This document shows, piece by piece, positions 1-9,697 of a stretch of 58,171 nucleotides of DNA. A program made the translations under genes and the position numbers. Under the pieces are notes generated by a model. That model ran no database searches. It was not told the DNA's origin and worked only from the letters and a program-made list of their open reading frames with translations. Location: assembly GCA_018262235.1 (NCBI GenBank), contig JAGTRY010000040.1, forward strand, positions 1 to 58,171, read 5' to 3'. Within the stretch, counting starts at the first letter, position 1; each line of letters starts with the position of its first letter. Source of the DNA: Pseudomonadota bacterium. GTDB taxonomy: Bacteria > Pseudomonadota > Gammaproteobacteria > Burkholderiales > Rhodocyclaceae.

Positions 1-1812
1 ATTGAATCATTAATCCAAAAACAATTAACAACCACAGAAGTAGCTCGATTACAACTACAGGAAGAGCAATACACCAACACTATGACTCAATGGAGTACAT
101 CAATTGACATATTGAGCAAGCAAGAAAATGCCAACACATCTATCGTGACAGCACAAATAGAAAATTTAAAAAGCAACATAAACAATAACAAAAGAATTAT
201 CGCAGACGGAAAACGAGCAATCGCTGCTAGCAATATACTCAAGACTTCCACATCAGCCCCGATCACAAAGGTAAATTTCGTCCCAAGAAGCACACATCTT
301 AAGGATGCATCTCACGTCGCAGACACTGAAGCAGACAATAGAGCAGGATCTATTAAAAACGTTGAAGAGGCGAACGCCGAGTTGGCCGCACCTGCATACG
401 TAAGATCCGTCATGCGCGCCGCTCTCATCGGATCTCAAAGACGACAAGAAAACACTAGTCAAACACTTAGCGAACAAGAGCTGGCATGGAAGAGCTTGGA
501 TAAATTATTAAAAGACTTTTTAGGATCTTTAATTAATTTTGAACTAAATGACAAACTGAATATCCGTCTAGCCAACATCGAAGGAGATTACTGCACTCTA
601 TTGTCAGACGGCCAGAAAATTCTTTTTCAACTGGCATGCAAGCTGCACGCTCAAGGATCCAAATTACAAGACAGCGTAATCCTTATGGACGAGCCAGAAA
701 ATCATCTTCACCCCGCCGTCTTAAACCAAGTAATAGATGACCTGCTTAAAGTTTTAGGGACTGGGCAAATTTGGATTGCAACTCACTCCGTCCCACTAAT
801 CGCTCACCTTCTAGCCAAAGAGCCAGACTGTCTCTGGTACGCAGACGGAGGGGAGTTTTCTCGCGCAGGAAGATCTCCCGAAAAAGTTCTTAACGGACTA
901 ATGGGTGGCCCAGACGGGTCAGTTGCAATGCAAAGCCTAACTCAGCTACCGGGCGTCTATGCGGCACAGAGGTTTTTGGGAGAATGCTTAACGCAGCCGA
1001 GCGTTGCGGGACCTAACACAAACGACCCACAGACAAAACAAATATCCGAAATACTAATAAACCACACAAAAAACCACGACAAAAAACTTAGAATGATTGA
1101 TTTTGGCGCGGGAGTCGGACGCTTGCTAGCAACCTTGACGGCCGAATCCGGCAATAAAACAGCCGGCCAATTAATTGATTACATTGCGTACGAACCAGAC
1201 ACCTCAAAGCATGCCAACTTACTTCGTGAGATCCGCAACTTCTATCCAAGCGAAAATGATTCTTCAACAAGAATATGTAGTGATTTGCACAACATAAAAA
1301 TAGACTCAGAGTCTGTCAATGTCATCGTAATGTGCAATGTTCTACATGAAATATGTCCTGATACATGGCCAGACTATTTCAATGAAAATAGCCCTTTAAT
1401 GAGGAGTCTCACTAGCGACGGATATCTTCTTGTTGTAGAAGACTATGAGATTCCAGTCGGAGAACGCGCACATTCATATGGCTTTTTATTGCTTGACGAA
1501 CCTGAACTGAGAAAGCTGTTCAGCATCCAGGAAGCTGACTATAAGGAACGCAGATTTTTACGAGCAACCTCAAACATTCCTCAGTACAAAAATCGGCTAT
1601 CAGCCCATCTAATCGAAAAGTCATGTGTTGTTCGATTCACAACCAATACACGCAGGGAAGCCATTAGGCACCTAAACAGCCGAATGCTAACTCAAGTAAC
1701 AACACATCTATCGACAGATTCAACATCGAGTTCGCAAGGGCGGAGTTATGGCCGTTCGGCACAACTTTTTGCAAACTCATCTATTTGGATCAATCAACAT
1801 GACAATCAATAA
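1..1812 (+). CDS. ATPase (ABC/OLD-like, C-terminal half) fused to SAM methyltransferase, 5' partial
   Basis: The reading frame is open from base 1, so the gene begins before the window and the ATG at 82 is probably internal. About 603 residues are visible. The first ~90 look like a coiled coil, as in SMC/RecF/OLD-type ATPases. An ABC-type second half follows: a signature-like stretch LSDGQKILFQLA (near 604-640), Walker B VILMDEPENHLHP (near 680-715) and an H-loop IATHS (near 775-790). Walker A must lie upstream of the window. From about 1090 the protein continues as a class I methyltransferase: motif I MIDFGAGVGRLL, an acidic residue in YEPD, and CNVLHEICPDTW. The gene is much richer in A+T than metH next door, which suggests horizontal transfer. 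Such ATPases often belong to defence or DNA-repair systems, but no specific function can be named. The domain calls are firm; the role is unknown. Confidence 0.72.
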   Translation: MESLIQKQLTTTEVARLQLQEEQYTNTMTQWSTSIDILSKQENANTSIVTAQIENLKSNINNNKRIIADGKRAIAASNILKTSTSAPITKVNFVPRSTHLKDASHVADTEADNRAGSIKNVEEANAELAAPAYVRSVMRAALIGSQRRQENTSQTLSEQELAWKSLDKLLKDFLGSLINFELNDKLNIRLANIEGDYCTLLSDGQKILFQLACKLHAQGSKLQDSVILMDEPENHLHPAVLNQVIDDLLKVLGTGQIWIATHSVPLIAHLLAKEPDCLWYADGGEFSRAGRSPEKVLNGLMGGPDGSVAMQSLTQLPGVYAAQRFLGECLTQPSVAGPNTNDPQTKQISEILINHTKNHDKKLRMIDFGAGVGRLLATLTAESGNKTAGQLIDYIAYEPDTSKHANLLREIRNFYPSENDSSTRICSDLHNIKIDSESVNVIVMCNVLHEICPDTWPDYFNENSPLMRSLTSDGYLLVVEDYEIPVGERAHSYGFLLLDEPELRKLFSIQEADYKERRFLRATSNIPQYKNRLSAHLIEKSCVVRFTTNTRREAIRHLNSRMLTQVTTHLSTDSTSSSQGRSYGRSAQLFANSSIWINQHDNQ

Positions 1813-1854
1813 TTTTCAAAATCGCCCGAGCCGGCAGCAATGAAACCTTAAAAT

Positions 1855-1880
1855 GGGGCCGCCCGGCCCCTTTGTCATTT
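1855..1880 (+). terminator. Rho-independent terminator after the ATPase-methyltransferase gene
   Basis: GGGGCCG-CC-CGGCCCC forms a 7-bp stem with a very short loop, followed by TTTGTCATTT, 43 bp after the stop codon. The loop is tight, so efficiency is uncertain. Its place between the + strand gene and the minus-strand metH remnant fits a transcription end. Confidence 0.5.
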
Positions 1881-1896
1881 CATCCATCAGCACGAA

Positions 1897-2478
1897 TCAA
1901 AGAATCGGCGCCAACCACCGCTTCGCCTCGGCCTCGCTGAATCCAGCCCGTGCCGCCCAGTCCTACATCTGGTCCTCCCCGATCTTGCTCACCGCGAAGT
2001 AGTGCGCCTCAGGGTGGGCCAGATAGAAGCCGCTGACCGCCGCCGGGTACATGGCGAAGGTTTCGGTGATTTCCAGACCGATCTCTTCCTGCGGGTTGAT
2101 GAGCTTGAACAGCTCGCCCTTGGCGGTGTGGTCCGGGCAGGCCGGGTAGCCGGGGCCGGGCGGATGCCGCTGTATTTCTCGGCGATCAGCGCGGCCTTGT
2201 CCAGCGTCTCATCGGCGGCGTAAGCCCAGTACTCGCGGCGCACGCGCTGGTGCAGCCATTCGGCGGCAGCTTCGGTGAAGCGGTCGGCGATGGCCTTGAG
2301 CATGATGGCGTGGTAGTCGTCATGCGCAGCCTCGTACGCGGCGATGCGCGGCTCCAGGCCCCGGCCGGCGCTCACGGCGAAGGCGCCGACCCAGTCCGGC
2401 ACGCCCGAGTCCGCATCGGCGATGAAATCGCTGAGGCAGTAGTTGGGTTTGCCGGCCGGGCGCTCGTGCTGCTGGCGG
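1897..2478 (-). pseudogene. Second copy of the metH 3' end (AdoMet-activation domain), frameshifted remnant
   Basis: This stretch aligns along its whole length with the last ~580 bp of the intact metH (3780-4362). It ends in KRWLAPIL-stop where the real gene ends KRWLAPML-stop. By eye roughly four bases in five match, so it is a diverged homologue, not a recent duplicate. Near 2150-2160 one base is missing relative to metH (GGGGCCGGGCGG against GGGGGCGGGTCGG), which shifts the frame, so the C-terminal part is read only after a frame change. There is no start region: homology stops abruptly inside the codons for [11 protein letters not shown] at about 2478. It cannot make a working enzyme. Together with the intact metH it brackets the AAA_14 ATPase gene. 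Confidence 0.88.
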
Positions 2479-2545
2479 GGAGACAAAGGGGGGACAAAGG
2501 GGTCAGGCTCGAATATTCCAAACGCCTCGGCCGGATTGGTTCGTC

Positions 2546-3727
2546 TCAGCCCATCTCGCGCAATGCCGTCTGCAATTGTTCCAGCGGCATGGCCTTGATG
2601 CCCTCGCCCAGCGGGTAGGTTTCGCTGCCGCCGTAGACGACCCATTTATGCGTCGCGCCGATATCTGTTGCGCCAAGGTGGAAGCCCTTGCTGATCGTCG
2701 GGGCGCTTGAGCGTTTGATCTCGACTGCCCAGCGCTGCTGGCCGGGGAGTTCGAGCACGAGGTCGATCTCGGCGCCAGCGCTGGTGCGGTAAAAACTGGC
2801 TTCGGCGCCTTCCGGCATGGCGGCTATCAGGTGTTCGATGACCATGCCTTCCCAGCTGGAACCCGCAACAGGATGGGCGAGTAGCGCGTCCAGGCTATTG
2901 ATACCCAGCAGGCTGTGCAGCACGCCGGTGTCGCGCACATAAACCTTTGGTGAGCGCACCAGCCGCTTGGCGCTGTTGCCCGCCCATGGCTGCAGACGGC
3001 GCACCAGCATGAGGTCGCTCATCAGATCGAGGTAGCGCGTGATGGTCTGCCCGCTGACCGCAAGCGAAGTAGCCAGCCGTGAGGCATTAAGGAGTTGCCC
3101 CTGTTCATGAGCAAGCATGGTCCAGAAGCGGCGCAGCGTGGAGGCAGGAATGCGCGGGCCAAGCTGGGGAATGTCGCGCTCAAGGTAAGTGGTGATGAAC
3201 TGGCTGCGCCAGCGCTGGCTGGCTACGTCCGACCGCGCCAACAGCGCCTCGGGAAAGCCACCGCGCAGCCACAGGCGGTCGCGGGCGGCGATATCTTTCG
3301 ATTCCAGCTCGTGCAGTTGCAGGGGGTAGAGCTCGCGGTAGGCGATGCGCCCGGCAAGGCTTTCGGAGGACTGCTGCAACAGGGCGCCGCTGGCAGAACC
3401 TAGCAGCAGGAATTGCCCGGTGCGCAAACCAGCGCGGCGACGCAGGTCGATGAGGCCGCGCAGCGTGGCGAAGAGTTCGGGCATGCGCTGCACCTCATCG
3501 AGCACAACCAGCTTGCCCGCCAGGTTGGCGAGATATGCCTCGGCATCCTGCAGGCGAGCCTGGTCGCTGGGCAGCTCCAGATCAAGGTATTGCGTCTCGC
3601 CCGGCCATTGCGCGCAGAGCTGATGGGCAAGCGTCGTCTTGCCCACCTGACGCGGGCCAAGAATCGCTACAGCAGGGAATTCCTGCAGCAAATCAAGAAA
3701 AAGAGGGGCAGAAGCACGCAAATTCAT
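2546..3727 (-). CDS. AAA_14 / DUF4143 family ATPase
   Basis: A 393-residue protein of the AAA_14-DUF4143 type. Walker A is GPRQVGKTT (residues ~24-32) and Walker B is VVLDEV (~73-78). A sensor-like LLLGSAS (~107-113) and the family segment [11 protein letters not shown] (~180-190) follow. Near the C-terminus, [11 protein letters not shown] followed by AVEIKRS resembles the PD-(D/E)xK nuclease-like fold typical of DUF4143. Members are widespread in mobile or accessory DNA, and their cellular role is mostly unknown. The gene stands alone between the metH remnant and the intact metH, in the same orientation. Its start codon lies inside one arm of a perfect inverted repeat (3725-3767). The family call is confident; the function is not known. 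Confidence 0.9.
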   Translation of the reverse strand: MNLRASAPLFLDLLQEFPAVAILGPRQVGKTTLAHQLCAQWPGETQYLDLELPSDQARLQDAEAYLANLAGKLVVLDEVQRMPELFATLRGLIDLRRRAGLRTGQFLLLGSASGALLQQSSESLAGRIAYRELYPLQLHELESKDIAARDRLWLRGGFPEALLARSDVASQRWRSQFITTYLERDIPQLGPRIPASTLRRFWTMLAHEQGQLLNASRLATSLAVSGQTITRYLDLMSDLMLVRRLQPWAGNSAKRLVRSPKVYVRDTGVLHSLLGINSLDALLAHPVAGSSWEGMVIEHLIAAMPEGAEASFYRTSAGAEIDLVLELPGQQRWAVEIKRSSAPTISKGFHLGATDIGATHKWVVYGGSETYPLGEGIKAMPLEQLQTALREMG

Positions 3728-3767
3728 CCTTGCAATTTATCCACGACATAGAGAAATTGCAAGGATG
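3725..3767 (-). promoter_or_regulatory. 14-bp perfect inverted repeat covering the AAA_14 start codon
   Basis: CATCCTTGCAATTT (3725-3738) is repeated as its exact complement AAATTGCAAGGATG (3754-3767), with 15 bp between. The left arm contains the ATG of the minus-strand ATPase gene, so the repeat covers the start codon and the 5' leader. It could be an operator for autoregulation, an mRNA hairpin that hides the start codon, or the end of an inserted segment. The sequence does not decide between these. Confidence 0.7.
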
Positions 3768-3779
3768 ATGGCCTATAAA

Positions 3780-6700
3780 TCACAGCATCGGCGCCAACCA
3801 GCGCTTGGCCTCGGCCTCGCTAAAGCCCGCCCTCAGCGCCCAATCCTTCATCTGGTCCTCCCCTATCTTGCTGACAGCGAAGTAATGCGCCTCGGGGTGG
3901 GCGAGGTAAAAGCCGCTCACCGCCGCCGCCGGGTTCATGGCAAAGGTTTCGGTGAGTTCGAGGCCAATCGCCTCCGTCGGGTTGATGAGTTTGAAGATCT
4001 CGCCTTTGGCAGTGTGATCGGGGCAGGCCGGGTAGCCGGGGGCGGGTCGGATGCCTTGATATTGCTCGGCAATCAACTGGGCGCTGCCAAGTGACTCGTC
4101 TGCTGCGTACGCCCAGTATTCCTTGCGCACGCGCTGGTGCAGCCATTCCGCGGCGGCTTCGGCGAAGCGGTCGGCAATGGCCTTGAGCATGATAGCGTGG
4201 TAATCGTCGTGCTGGGCCTCGTACTCGGCAACACGCTTCTCCAGGTTGCGGCCAGCGCTGACGGCAAAGGCACCGATCCAGTCTGCTACGCCACTCGCCT
4301 CGTCCGCAATGAAATCGGACAGGCAGTAGTTGGGCTTGCCGGCCGGGCGCTCGTGCTGTTGGCGCAGCCCATGCCATTGGGCAATCACTTCGCTGCGCGA
4401 TTCATCCCTGTAGATCCGCACACTGTCATTCTTCGCTGCAGCGGGGTAAAGACCAAAGACGGCGTGAACTTCGATCCAGCGCCCGTCGATGGCCTGCTTG
4501 AGCATCTTTTGCGCATCGTTGAAAACATTGGTGGCAGTTTCACCGACGACGGCATCCGTAAGAATCGCGGGGTATGGTCCGGCCAGATCCCAGGTCTGGA
4601 AGAAGGGGCCCCAGTCGATGTAGTCGACCAGCGTGGCCAGATCGATGTTGCGCAGGCGCTGGGTTCCCGGGCGTGAAGGCTTGACCGGCACATAGGCCGG
4701 GTCGGCATTCCATTTGAATTTGTTGGCGCGGGCGGCTTCCAGGCTGACGAGCTTCACGCCAGCCTTGGCCGCGTGTTGCGTGCGCAGCTTCTCGTAGTCG
4801 GCCGCGATCTCGGCAACGAAACTGGCGCGGCCGTCGATGCTGAGCAGGCTGGTGACGACGCCCACGGCGCGCGAGGCGTCCGGCACGTAGACAATCGGCT
4901 GCTCGTAGTGCGGCGCGATCTTGATTGCAGTGTGCGCACGGCTGGTGGTGGCGCCACCGATCAGCAGCGGAATGTCGAAGCCCTGGCGCTGCATTTCGCT
5001 GGCGACAAAGCTCATCTCTTCAAGCGAAGGCGTAATCAGGCCGGACAGGCCGATGACCTGCGCGCCGTGTTCCTTGGCAGCGTGCAGGATCTTCTCGGTC
5101 GGCACCATCACGCCGAGGTCGATGACTTCGTAGCCGTTGCAGCTGAGCACGACGCCGACGATGTTCTTGCCGATGTCATGCACATCGCCCTTCACCGTGG
5201 CCATGATGATCTTGCCCTTGCCGGCGGCGCCGGTGCGTTTCTTCTCTTCCTCGATGTAGGGGATGAGATGCGCGACGGCGGACTTCATGACGCGGGCGGA
5301 TTTCACGACCTGCGGCAGGAACATCTTGCCCGCACCGAACAGGTCGCCGACTACGGCCATGCCGGCCATCAGCGGGCCTTCGATGACGGCAAGTGGCGGC
5401 TTGCCCTCGGCGAACAATTTCGCGCGGACTTCTTCGGTGTCTTCGACGACGAATTGCGTGATGCCTTTGACCAGCGCGTGCGACAGGCGCTCTTCGACCG
5501 GCCATTCACGCCAGGCGAGATCCTGCACGTTTTCCTTGGCCTGACCCTTGACGGTCTGCGCGAATTCGACGAGGCGCTCGCCAGCTTCTGGATGACGATT
5601 CAATACAACGTCTTCCACCTTCTCGCGCAGCACGGGGTCGAGGTCGTCATACACACCGAGCTGGCCGGCGTTGACGATGCCCATGGACAGCCCCGCCTTG
5701 ATGGCGTGGTAGAGGAACACGGTGTGGATCGCTTCGCGCACCGGGTCATTGCCACGGAAGCTGAAGCTCACGTTCGACACCCCGCCGCTGGTCTTGGCGT
5801 AGGGTAGATTCGTGTGAATCCAGCGCACGGCTTCGATGAAGTCGACGGCGTAGTTGTTGTGCTCTTCGATGCCGGTGGCAATGGCAAAGATGTTCGCGTC
5901 GAAAATGATGTCTTCAGGCGGGAAGCCGATGCTCATCAGCAGATCGTAAGCACGCTTGCAGATCGCGGTCTTGCGCGCATAGGTATCCGCCTGCCCCTGC
6001 TCATCAAAAGCCATGACGACTGCTGCAGCGCCATAGCGCATGCACAGCTTGGCATGATGCAGAAAGGCCTCCACGCCCTCTTTCATCGAGATGGAATTGA
6101 CGATGCCCTTGCCCTGGATGCATTGCAGGCCGACCTCGATCACCTCCCACTTGGAGGAGTCGATCATGATCGGCACCTTGCTGATGTCCGGTTCGGAGGC
6201 GATGAGCTTGAGGAAGCGCTCCATCGCGGCCTTCGAATCGAGCATGGCTTCGTCCATGTTGATGTCGATGACCTGGGCGCCGTTCTCCACCTGCTGGCGG
6301 GCGACCTGCAGGGCGTCGTCGAAGCGGCCTTCGAGGATCATGCGCGCGAAGGCCTTGGAGCCGGTGACGTTGTTGCGCTCGCCGACGTTCACAAACAGGC
6401 TGTCCTTGCCGATCGTGAAGGGCTCCAGGCCCGAGAGGCGCTGGCGCACTTCGATGTCGGGAATGACACGTGGTTTGATGTTCGCCACCGTCTCGGCGAC
6501 CGCCTTGATGTGCGCCGGCGTGGTGCCGCAGCAGCCGCCGACGATGTTGAGGAAGCCAGACTCGGCCCACTCCTTGATGTCAGCCGCGAGTTGCTCGGGC
6601 GTTTCGTCATAACCGGTCGGCGCGAGCGGATTCGGCAGGCCGGCGTTCGGGTGCGCGGAGATGTAGGTGTTGGCGATGCCGGAAATCTCGGCGACGTACT

Positions 6701-7469
6701 GGCGCAGTTCCTTGGCACCGAGTGCGCAGTTGAGGCCGAAGCTGATCGGCTTGGCGTGCGCCAGCGAGTTCCAGAAGGCGGTGGCGGTCTGGCCCGACAG
6801 CGTGCGGCCCGAAGCATCGGTGATGGTGCCGGAGATCATGACGGGCAGCGTGCGGCCAAGGTCTTCGAACAGCTTCTGCACGGCATACACGGCGACCTTG
6901 GCGTTGAGCGTGTCGAACACCGTCTCGATCAGCAGCAGGTCGGCGCCGCCTTCCATCAGGCCCTTGGCGGACTGGTAGTAGTCCTCGGCCAGTGCTTCGA
7001 AGCTGATATTGCGGAAGCCTGGGTCGTTGACGTCGGGCGAGATGGAGAGCGTGCGCGAGGTCGGCCCGATCACGCCGGCGCAAAAGCGCGGCTTGGCGGG
7101 GTTCTTCGCGGTGTATTCGTCGCAGATCTCACGCACGAGCCTGGCGCCCGCAACGTTGAGTTCGTAGGCGACTTCTTCGAGACCATACTCTGCCTGCGAC
7201 ACGCGCGTGGCATTGAAGGTATTGGTCTCAATGATGTCGGCGCCTGCGTCGAGGTAGGCGCGGTGCACTTCGCCGATCACCTCGGGTTGGGTGAGCAGCA
7301 GCAGGTCGTTATTGCCCTTGAGGTCGCGCGCGAAGTCTGCAAAGCGTGTGCCGCGATAGTCCGCTTCGCCGAGCTTGTACTGCTGGATCATGGTGCCCAT
7401 GCCGCCGTCGAGGACGAGGATGCGTTCGGCGAGGAGCTGCTTGAGTTCGGTCGTGCGGTCGGCTTGCAT
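3780..7469 (-). CDS. metH: Cobalamin-dependent methionine synthase
   Basis: MetH transfers the methyl group of 5-methyltetrahydrofolate to homocysteine via cobalamin. The start chosen is the ATG at 7469 ([13 protein letters not shown]), preceded by GGAGA at good spacing; it gives 1229 residues, close to the E. coli protein. The frame is open further upstream, but that part is leader with a riboswitch. Domains in order are the homocysteine-binding barrel ([11 protein letters not shown] near the start; zinc ligands in GGCCGTTP), the pterin-binding barrel ([16 protein letters not shown]), the cobalamin cap and B12-binding domain ([10 protein letters not shown], with the axial histidine, then GLSGLITPS), and the AdoMet-activation domain ([21 protein letters not shown]). 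It ends KRWLAPML. All diagnostic motifs are intact. Its 3' end is duplicated as a remnant at 1897-2478. Confidence 0.98.
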   Translation of the reverse strand: MQADRTTELKQLLAERILVLDGGMGTMIQQYKLGEADYRGTRFADFARDLKGNNDLLLLTQPEVIGEVHRAYLDAGADIIETNTFNATRVSQAEYGLEEVAYELNVAGARLVREICDEYTAKNPAKPRFCAGVIGPTSRTLSISPDVNDPGFRNISFEALAEDYYQSAKGLMEGGADLLLIETVFDTLNAKVAVYAVQKLFEDLGRTLPVMISGTITDASGRTLSGQTATAFWNSLAHAKPISFGLNCALGAKELRQYVAEISGIANTYISAHPNAGLPNPLAPTGYDETPEQLAADIKEWAESGFLNIVGGCCGTTPAHIKAVAETVANIKPRVIPDIEVRQRLSGLEPFTIGKDSLFVNVGERNNVTGSKAFARMILEGRFDDALQVARQQVENGAQVIDINMDEAMLDSKAAMERFLKLIASEPDISKVPIMIDSSKWEVIEVGLQCIQGKGIVNSISMKEGVEAFLHHAKLCMRYGAAAVVMAFDEQGQADTYARKTAICKRAYDLLMSIGFPPEDIIFDANIFAIATGIEEHNNYAVDFIEAVRWIHTNLPYAKTSGGVSNVSFSFRGNDPVREAIHTVFLYHAIKAGLSMGIVNAGQLGVYDDLDPVLREKVEDVVLNRHPEAGERLVEFAQTVKGQAKENVQDLAWREWPVEERLSHALVKGITQFVVEDTEEVRAKLFAEGKPPLAVIEGPLMAGMAVVGDLFGAGKMFLPQVVKSARVMKSAVAHLIPYIEEEKKRTGAAGKGKIIMATVKGDVHDIGKNIVGVVLSCNGYEVIDLGVMVPTEKILHAAKEHGAQVIGLSGLITPSLEEMSFVASEMQRQGFDIPLLIGGATTSRAHTAIKIAPHYEQPIVYVPDASRAVGVVTSLLSIDGRASFVAEIAADYEKLRTQHAAKAGVKLVSLEAARANKFKWNADPAYVPVKPSRPGTQRLRNIDLATLVDYIDWGPFFQTWDLAGPYPAILTDAVVGETATNVFNDAQKMLKQAIDGRWIEVHAVFGLYPAAAKNDSVRIYRDESRSEVIAQWHGLRQQHERPAGKPNYCLSDFIADEASGVADWIGAFAVSAGRNLEKRVAEYEAQHDDYHAIMLKAIADRFAEAAAEWLHQRVRKEYWAYAADESLGSAQLIAEQYQGIRPAPGYPACPDHTAKGEIFKLINPTEAIGLELTETFAMNPAAAVSGFYLAHPEAHYFAVSKIGEDQMKDWALRAGFSEAEAKRWLAPML

Positions 7470-7575
7470 GGGTTTTCTCCGGGGCGTTCTGTGCAACGCT
7501 TCGGGCAGATCGGAGATGACTGGAGAGACGGGAGAATTTCTGGCCCACCGGCTTTCCGCACGAGATCTGCATGAA

Positions 7576-7668
7576 GCGGTGAGCGCCGTTGAATCTGGCC
7601 CGCAACACAAGAGGGATGCGGGTTCCGAGCCTGGGATCTGAAGCGATCTCGCAGCGCTCCTCGGAAAC
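7576..7668 (-). ncRNA. S-adenosylhomocysteine (SAH) riboswitch in the metH leader
   Basis: Read on the minus strand, the leader holds CCGAGGAGCGCTGCGAG, then CAGGCTCGG, then a GC-rich hairpin (CCCGCATCC...TGTTGCGGG), then CAACGGCGCTCACC. These match the conserved core of the SAH (ahcY-type) riboswitch: CCGAG pairs with CTCGG, and GAGCGC pairs with GCGCTC to form the pseudoknot. These riboswitches are known in proteobacteria upstream of ahcY, metH and metF and switch genes on when SAH accumulates. The element starts about 10 bp after a TATAAT box and ends about 105 bp before the metH start, which fits a leader regulator. Confidence 0.88.
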
Positions 7669-7676
7669 AGGCTGCC

Positions 7677-7705
7677 ATTATAGTCGGCAAGCACCCTGCT
7701 GACGA
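7677..7705 (-). promoter_or_regulatory. Putative sigma-70 promoter of metH
   Basis: On the minus strand there is a perfect -10 box TATAAT (7682-7677) and, 17 bp upstream, TCGTCA (7705-7700), which matches four of six -35 bases. Transcription would start just before the SAH riboswitch, so the riboswitch would be at the very 5' end of the transcript, as expected. Confidence 0.68.
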
Positions 7706-7720
7706 GCTTTGAAGCGCCTC

Positions 7721-8203
7721 TCAGGAACGCGTGCCAGGCTGTGTCCGGCTGCGATGAACGTCCATAACAGTGCCCGACGCACCAAATTGGACATCAAGCT
7801 GCCACACAGGGGGACGAGCCCCATCCAGAGGCCAATGCCACTGTTCTCCGCTGCGTCCGCTCGTGGCCGCATCGACCCGTGCCGGCCGTCCCAAGGTCTG
7901 GCGCACCTGGTCACGGCTCATGCCTTCCTTGATCAGCGCTGCGTTTTCCTCGGTCAAGACCTGCTGCAGACTAATCAGCACACCGTCCGCGCCGATCCTG
8001 GCCATGAAGTTTTCATGCCCGGGAGGTGTGTGGGCAAATTCCATCAGCAAGGCACCATTTTCGCCCGCCCAGACCATACTGGGCTGCCCCATCTGTGCCA
8101 GAACTTGGGGCAGCGCACTCTTGCCGGGTTCCAGCACGCCCGCAGAAGGCGTACAGGCACCAAGTAGGCCTGCCAGCAGAAGGGTCATGCCAAAAAGCTT
8201 CAT
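7721..8203 (-). CDS. BamE/SmpA-like outer-membrane lipoprotein
   Basis: A 160-residue protein. The start is set at ATG 8203 ([17 protein letters not shown]), because this gives a lipoprotein signal with the lipobox LLGAC; an upstream start would bury it. The region [17 protein letters not shown] (about residues 92-108) matches the SmpA/OmlA/BamE fold, with a repeated 'small domain, G-x-P' pattern also near [10 protein letters not shown]. Proteins of this fold either support BAM-mediated outer-membrane protein assembly or are general small lipoproteins. BamE itself is usually shorter and less divergent, so this is called BamE-like only. It sits upstream of metH in the same direction, with the metH promoter between. 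Confidence 0.7.
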   Translation of the reverse strand: MKLFGMTLLLAGLLGACTPSAGVLEPGKSALPQVLAQMGQPSMVWAGENGALLMEFAHTPPGHENFMARIGADGVLISLQQVLTEENAALIKEGMSRDQVRQTLGRPARVDAATSGRSGEQWHWPLDGARPPVWQLDVQFGASGTVMDVHRSRTQPGTRS

Positions 8204-8440
8204 GAGGCGGAATACTGATTGGGGTGTACCGCAGCCTGCCTGAGTACGCAAAGAGAGTACATTGCGGTTATCCCGCTCTGGACTGGCTCAGAAATTGCAT
8301 TGTTCTGCAAACTTCCAGCGGCGGCCATACGCCACCGTAGACTGGGCGAAGTTTTTCGGTAACATCCGCCCTCGGAGTAGCTTCAGCCGGCGCGCTCCAC
8401 GCACCGGATCCTATCTATCGCATATTGCGGAGACACATCG

Positions 8441-9553
8441 ATGAAGAAGACTTTGATTGCTTTGGCTGTTCTGGGCCTGACCGCTGGTGCCGTGCAAGCC
8501 CAGGAAGTCGTGGTGAAGCTCGGCCACGTCGGTCCGCTGACCGGCAATATTGCTCACATGGGCAAGGACAATGAAAATGGCGTTCGCATGGCCATTGAGG
8601 AATACAACGCCAAGGGCGTGACCATTGGTGGCAAGAAGGTCAAGTTTGAATTGGTGGGCGAAGATGACGCGGCCGACCCGAAGACCGGCAACATCGTGGC
8701 CCAGCGCCTCGTGGATGCGGGCGTGAAAGGGATTGTCGGGCACTTGAACTCGGGCACCACGATCCCGGCTTCACGCATCTACAACCAGGCAGGCATCCCG
8801 ATGATCTCGCCTTCAGCAACCAATGTGACGCTGACCCAGCAAGGCTTCCCGTACATTTTCCGGACCATGGCCAACGACGCACAGCAAGGCAGCGTGGTCG
8901 GCAAGTTCGCCGCTACCAAGCTGGGCAAGAAAGTCGCCATCATCGATGACCGCACCGCCTATGGTCAGGGGCTGGCCGACGAAGTGGAAAAGGGTGTGAA
9001 AGCCAATGGCGGTTCGGTGACTTCGCGTGAGTTCACCAATAACCAGGCTACCGATTTCATGGCCATTCTCACCAAGATCAAGGCGCAGAATCCGGACGTG
9101 ATCGTGTATTCCGGCATGGATGCCCAAGGCGGCCCGATGCTCAAGCAAGTCAAACAGCTCGGGATCAATGCCAAGTTCGTGACCGGTGATGGCGGCTGTA
9201 CGCCTGAATTCATCAAGCTCGCCGGCAACGCCATGAGCGACAAGGCGTATTGCTCGCAAGCAGGCCTGCCGCTCGAATTGCTGGCAGACAAGACCTTCAA
9301 GGATCGTTTCAAGAAGCGTTTCAACGTCGATATCCAGAACTACGCCCCGTACGCCTACGATGCTGCCGCAGCGCTCATCGAAGGCATGAAGGCGGCAGGC
9401 TCCTGGGAACCGGCCAAATACCTGCCGGCGCTCAAGAAAGTTCACTTCAAGGGGGTGACTGGCGAAGTGGCTTTTGACGACAAGGGCGACACCAAGTTTG
9501 GCGCCATCACCATGTATCAATTCAATGCTGGTGGCTGGTCTCCGCTGAAATAA
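8441..9553 (+). CDS. livK: Branched-chain amino acid ABC transporter, periplasmic substrate-binding protein
   Basis: A 370-residue periplasmic binding protein. The signal peptide is MKKTLIALAVLGLTAGAVQA with likely cleavage before QE. The mature protein starts VVVKLGHVGPLTGNIAHMGKDNENG, typical of the LIVAT-binding family, followed by the hinge and ligand segments NSGTTIPAS, PMISPSATN and DDRTAYGQGLADE. It binds leucine, isoleucine, valine or a related amino acid and delivers it to the LivHM channel encoded next. GGAG lies 8 bp before the ATG. A strong terminator separates it from livHMGF, a usual way to make the binding protein in excess over the membrane components. Confidence 0.95.
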   Translation: MKKTLIALAVLGLTAGAVQAQEVVVKLGHVGPLTGNIAHMGKDNENGVRMAIEEYNAKGVTIGGKKVKFELVGEDDAADPKTGNIVAQRLVDAGVKGIVGHLNSGTTIPASRIYNQAGIPMISPSATNVTLTQQGFPYIFRTMANDAQQGSVVGKFAATKLGKKVAIIDDRTAYGQGLADEVEKGVKANGGSVTSREFTNNQATDFMAILTKIKAQNPDVIVYSGMDAQGGPMLKQVKQLGINAKFVTGDGGCTPEFIKLAGNAMSDKAYCSQAGLPLELLADKTFKDRFKKRFNVDIQNYAPYAYDAAAALIEGMKAAGSWEPAKYLPALKKVHFKGVTGEVAFDDKGDTKFGAITMYQFNAGGWSPLK

Positions 9554-9574
9554 GGCGCACGACCAGGATCAGGA

Positions 9575-9607
9575 CCGGGGCGCAAGCAGGCTGCGCCCCG
9601 GTTTTTT
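9575..9607 (+). terminator. Rho-independent terminator after livK
   Basis: CCGGGGCGCA - AGCAGGC - TGCGCCCCGG is a perfect 10-bp stem followed by TTTTTT. It lies 20 bp after the livK stop and should limit read-through into livHMGF. Confidence 0.95.
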
Positions 9608-9697
9608 GTGCAACGCACACTTGATCCAGACGCTTGACCGGTTTGTCCGCCCCCCCGACAATCCGCCCCCTTAACGCTTTAGTAATATCCGCAAACC

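Noticed and set aside
5814-7574. Long plus-strand reading frame (over 500 codons) opposite metH
   Set aside because: It is an antisense shadow of the GC-rich metH coding frame, with His/Gly/Asp-rich repetitive translation and no known motif.
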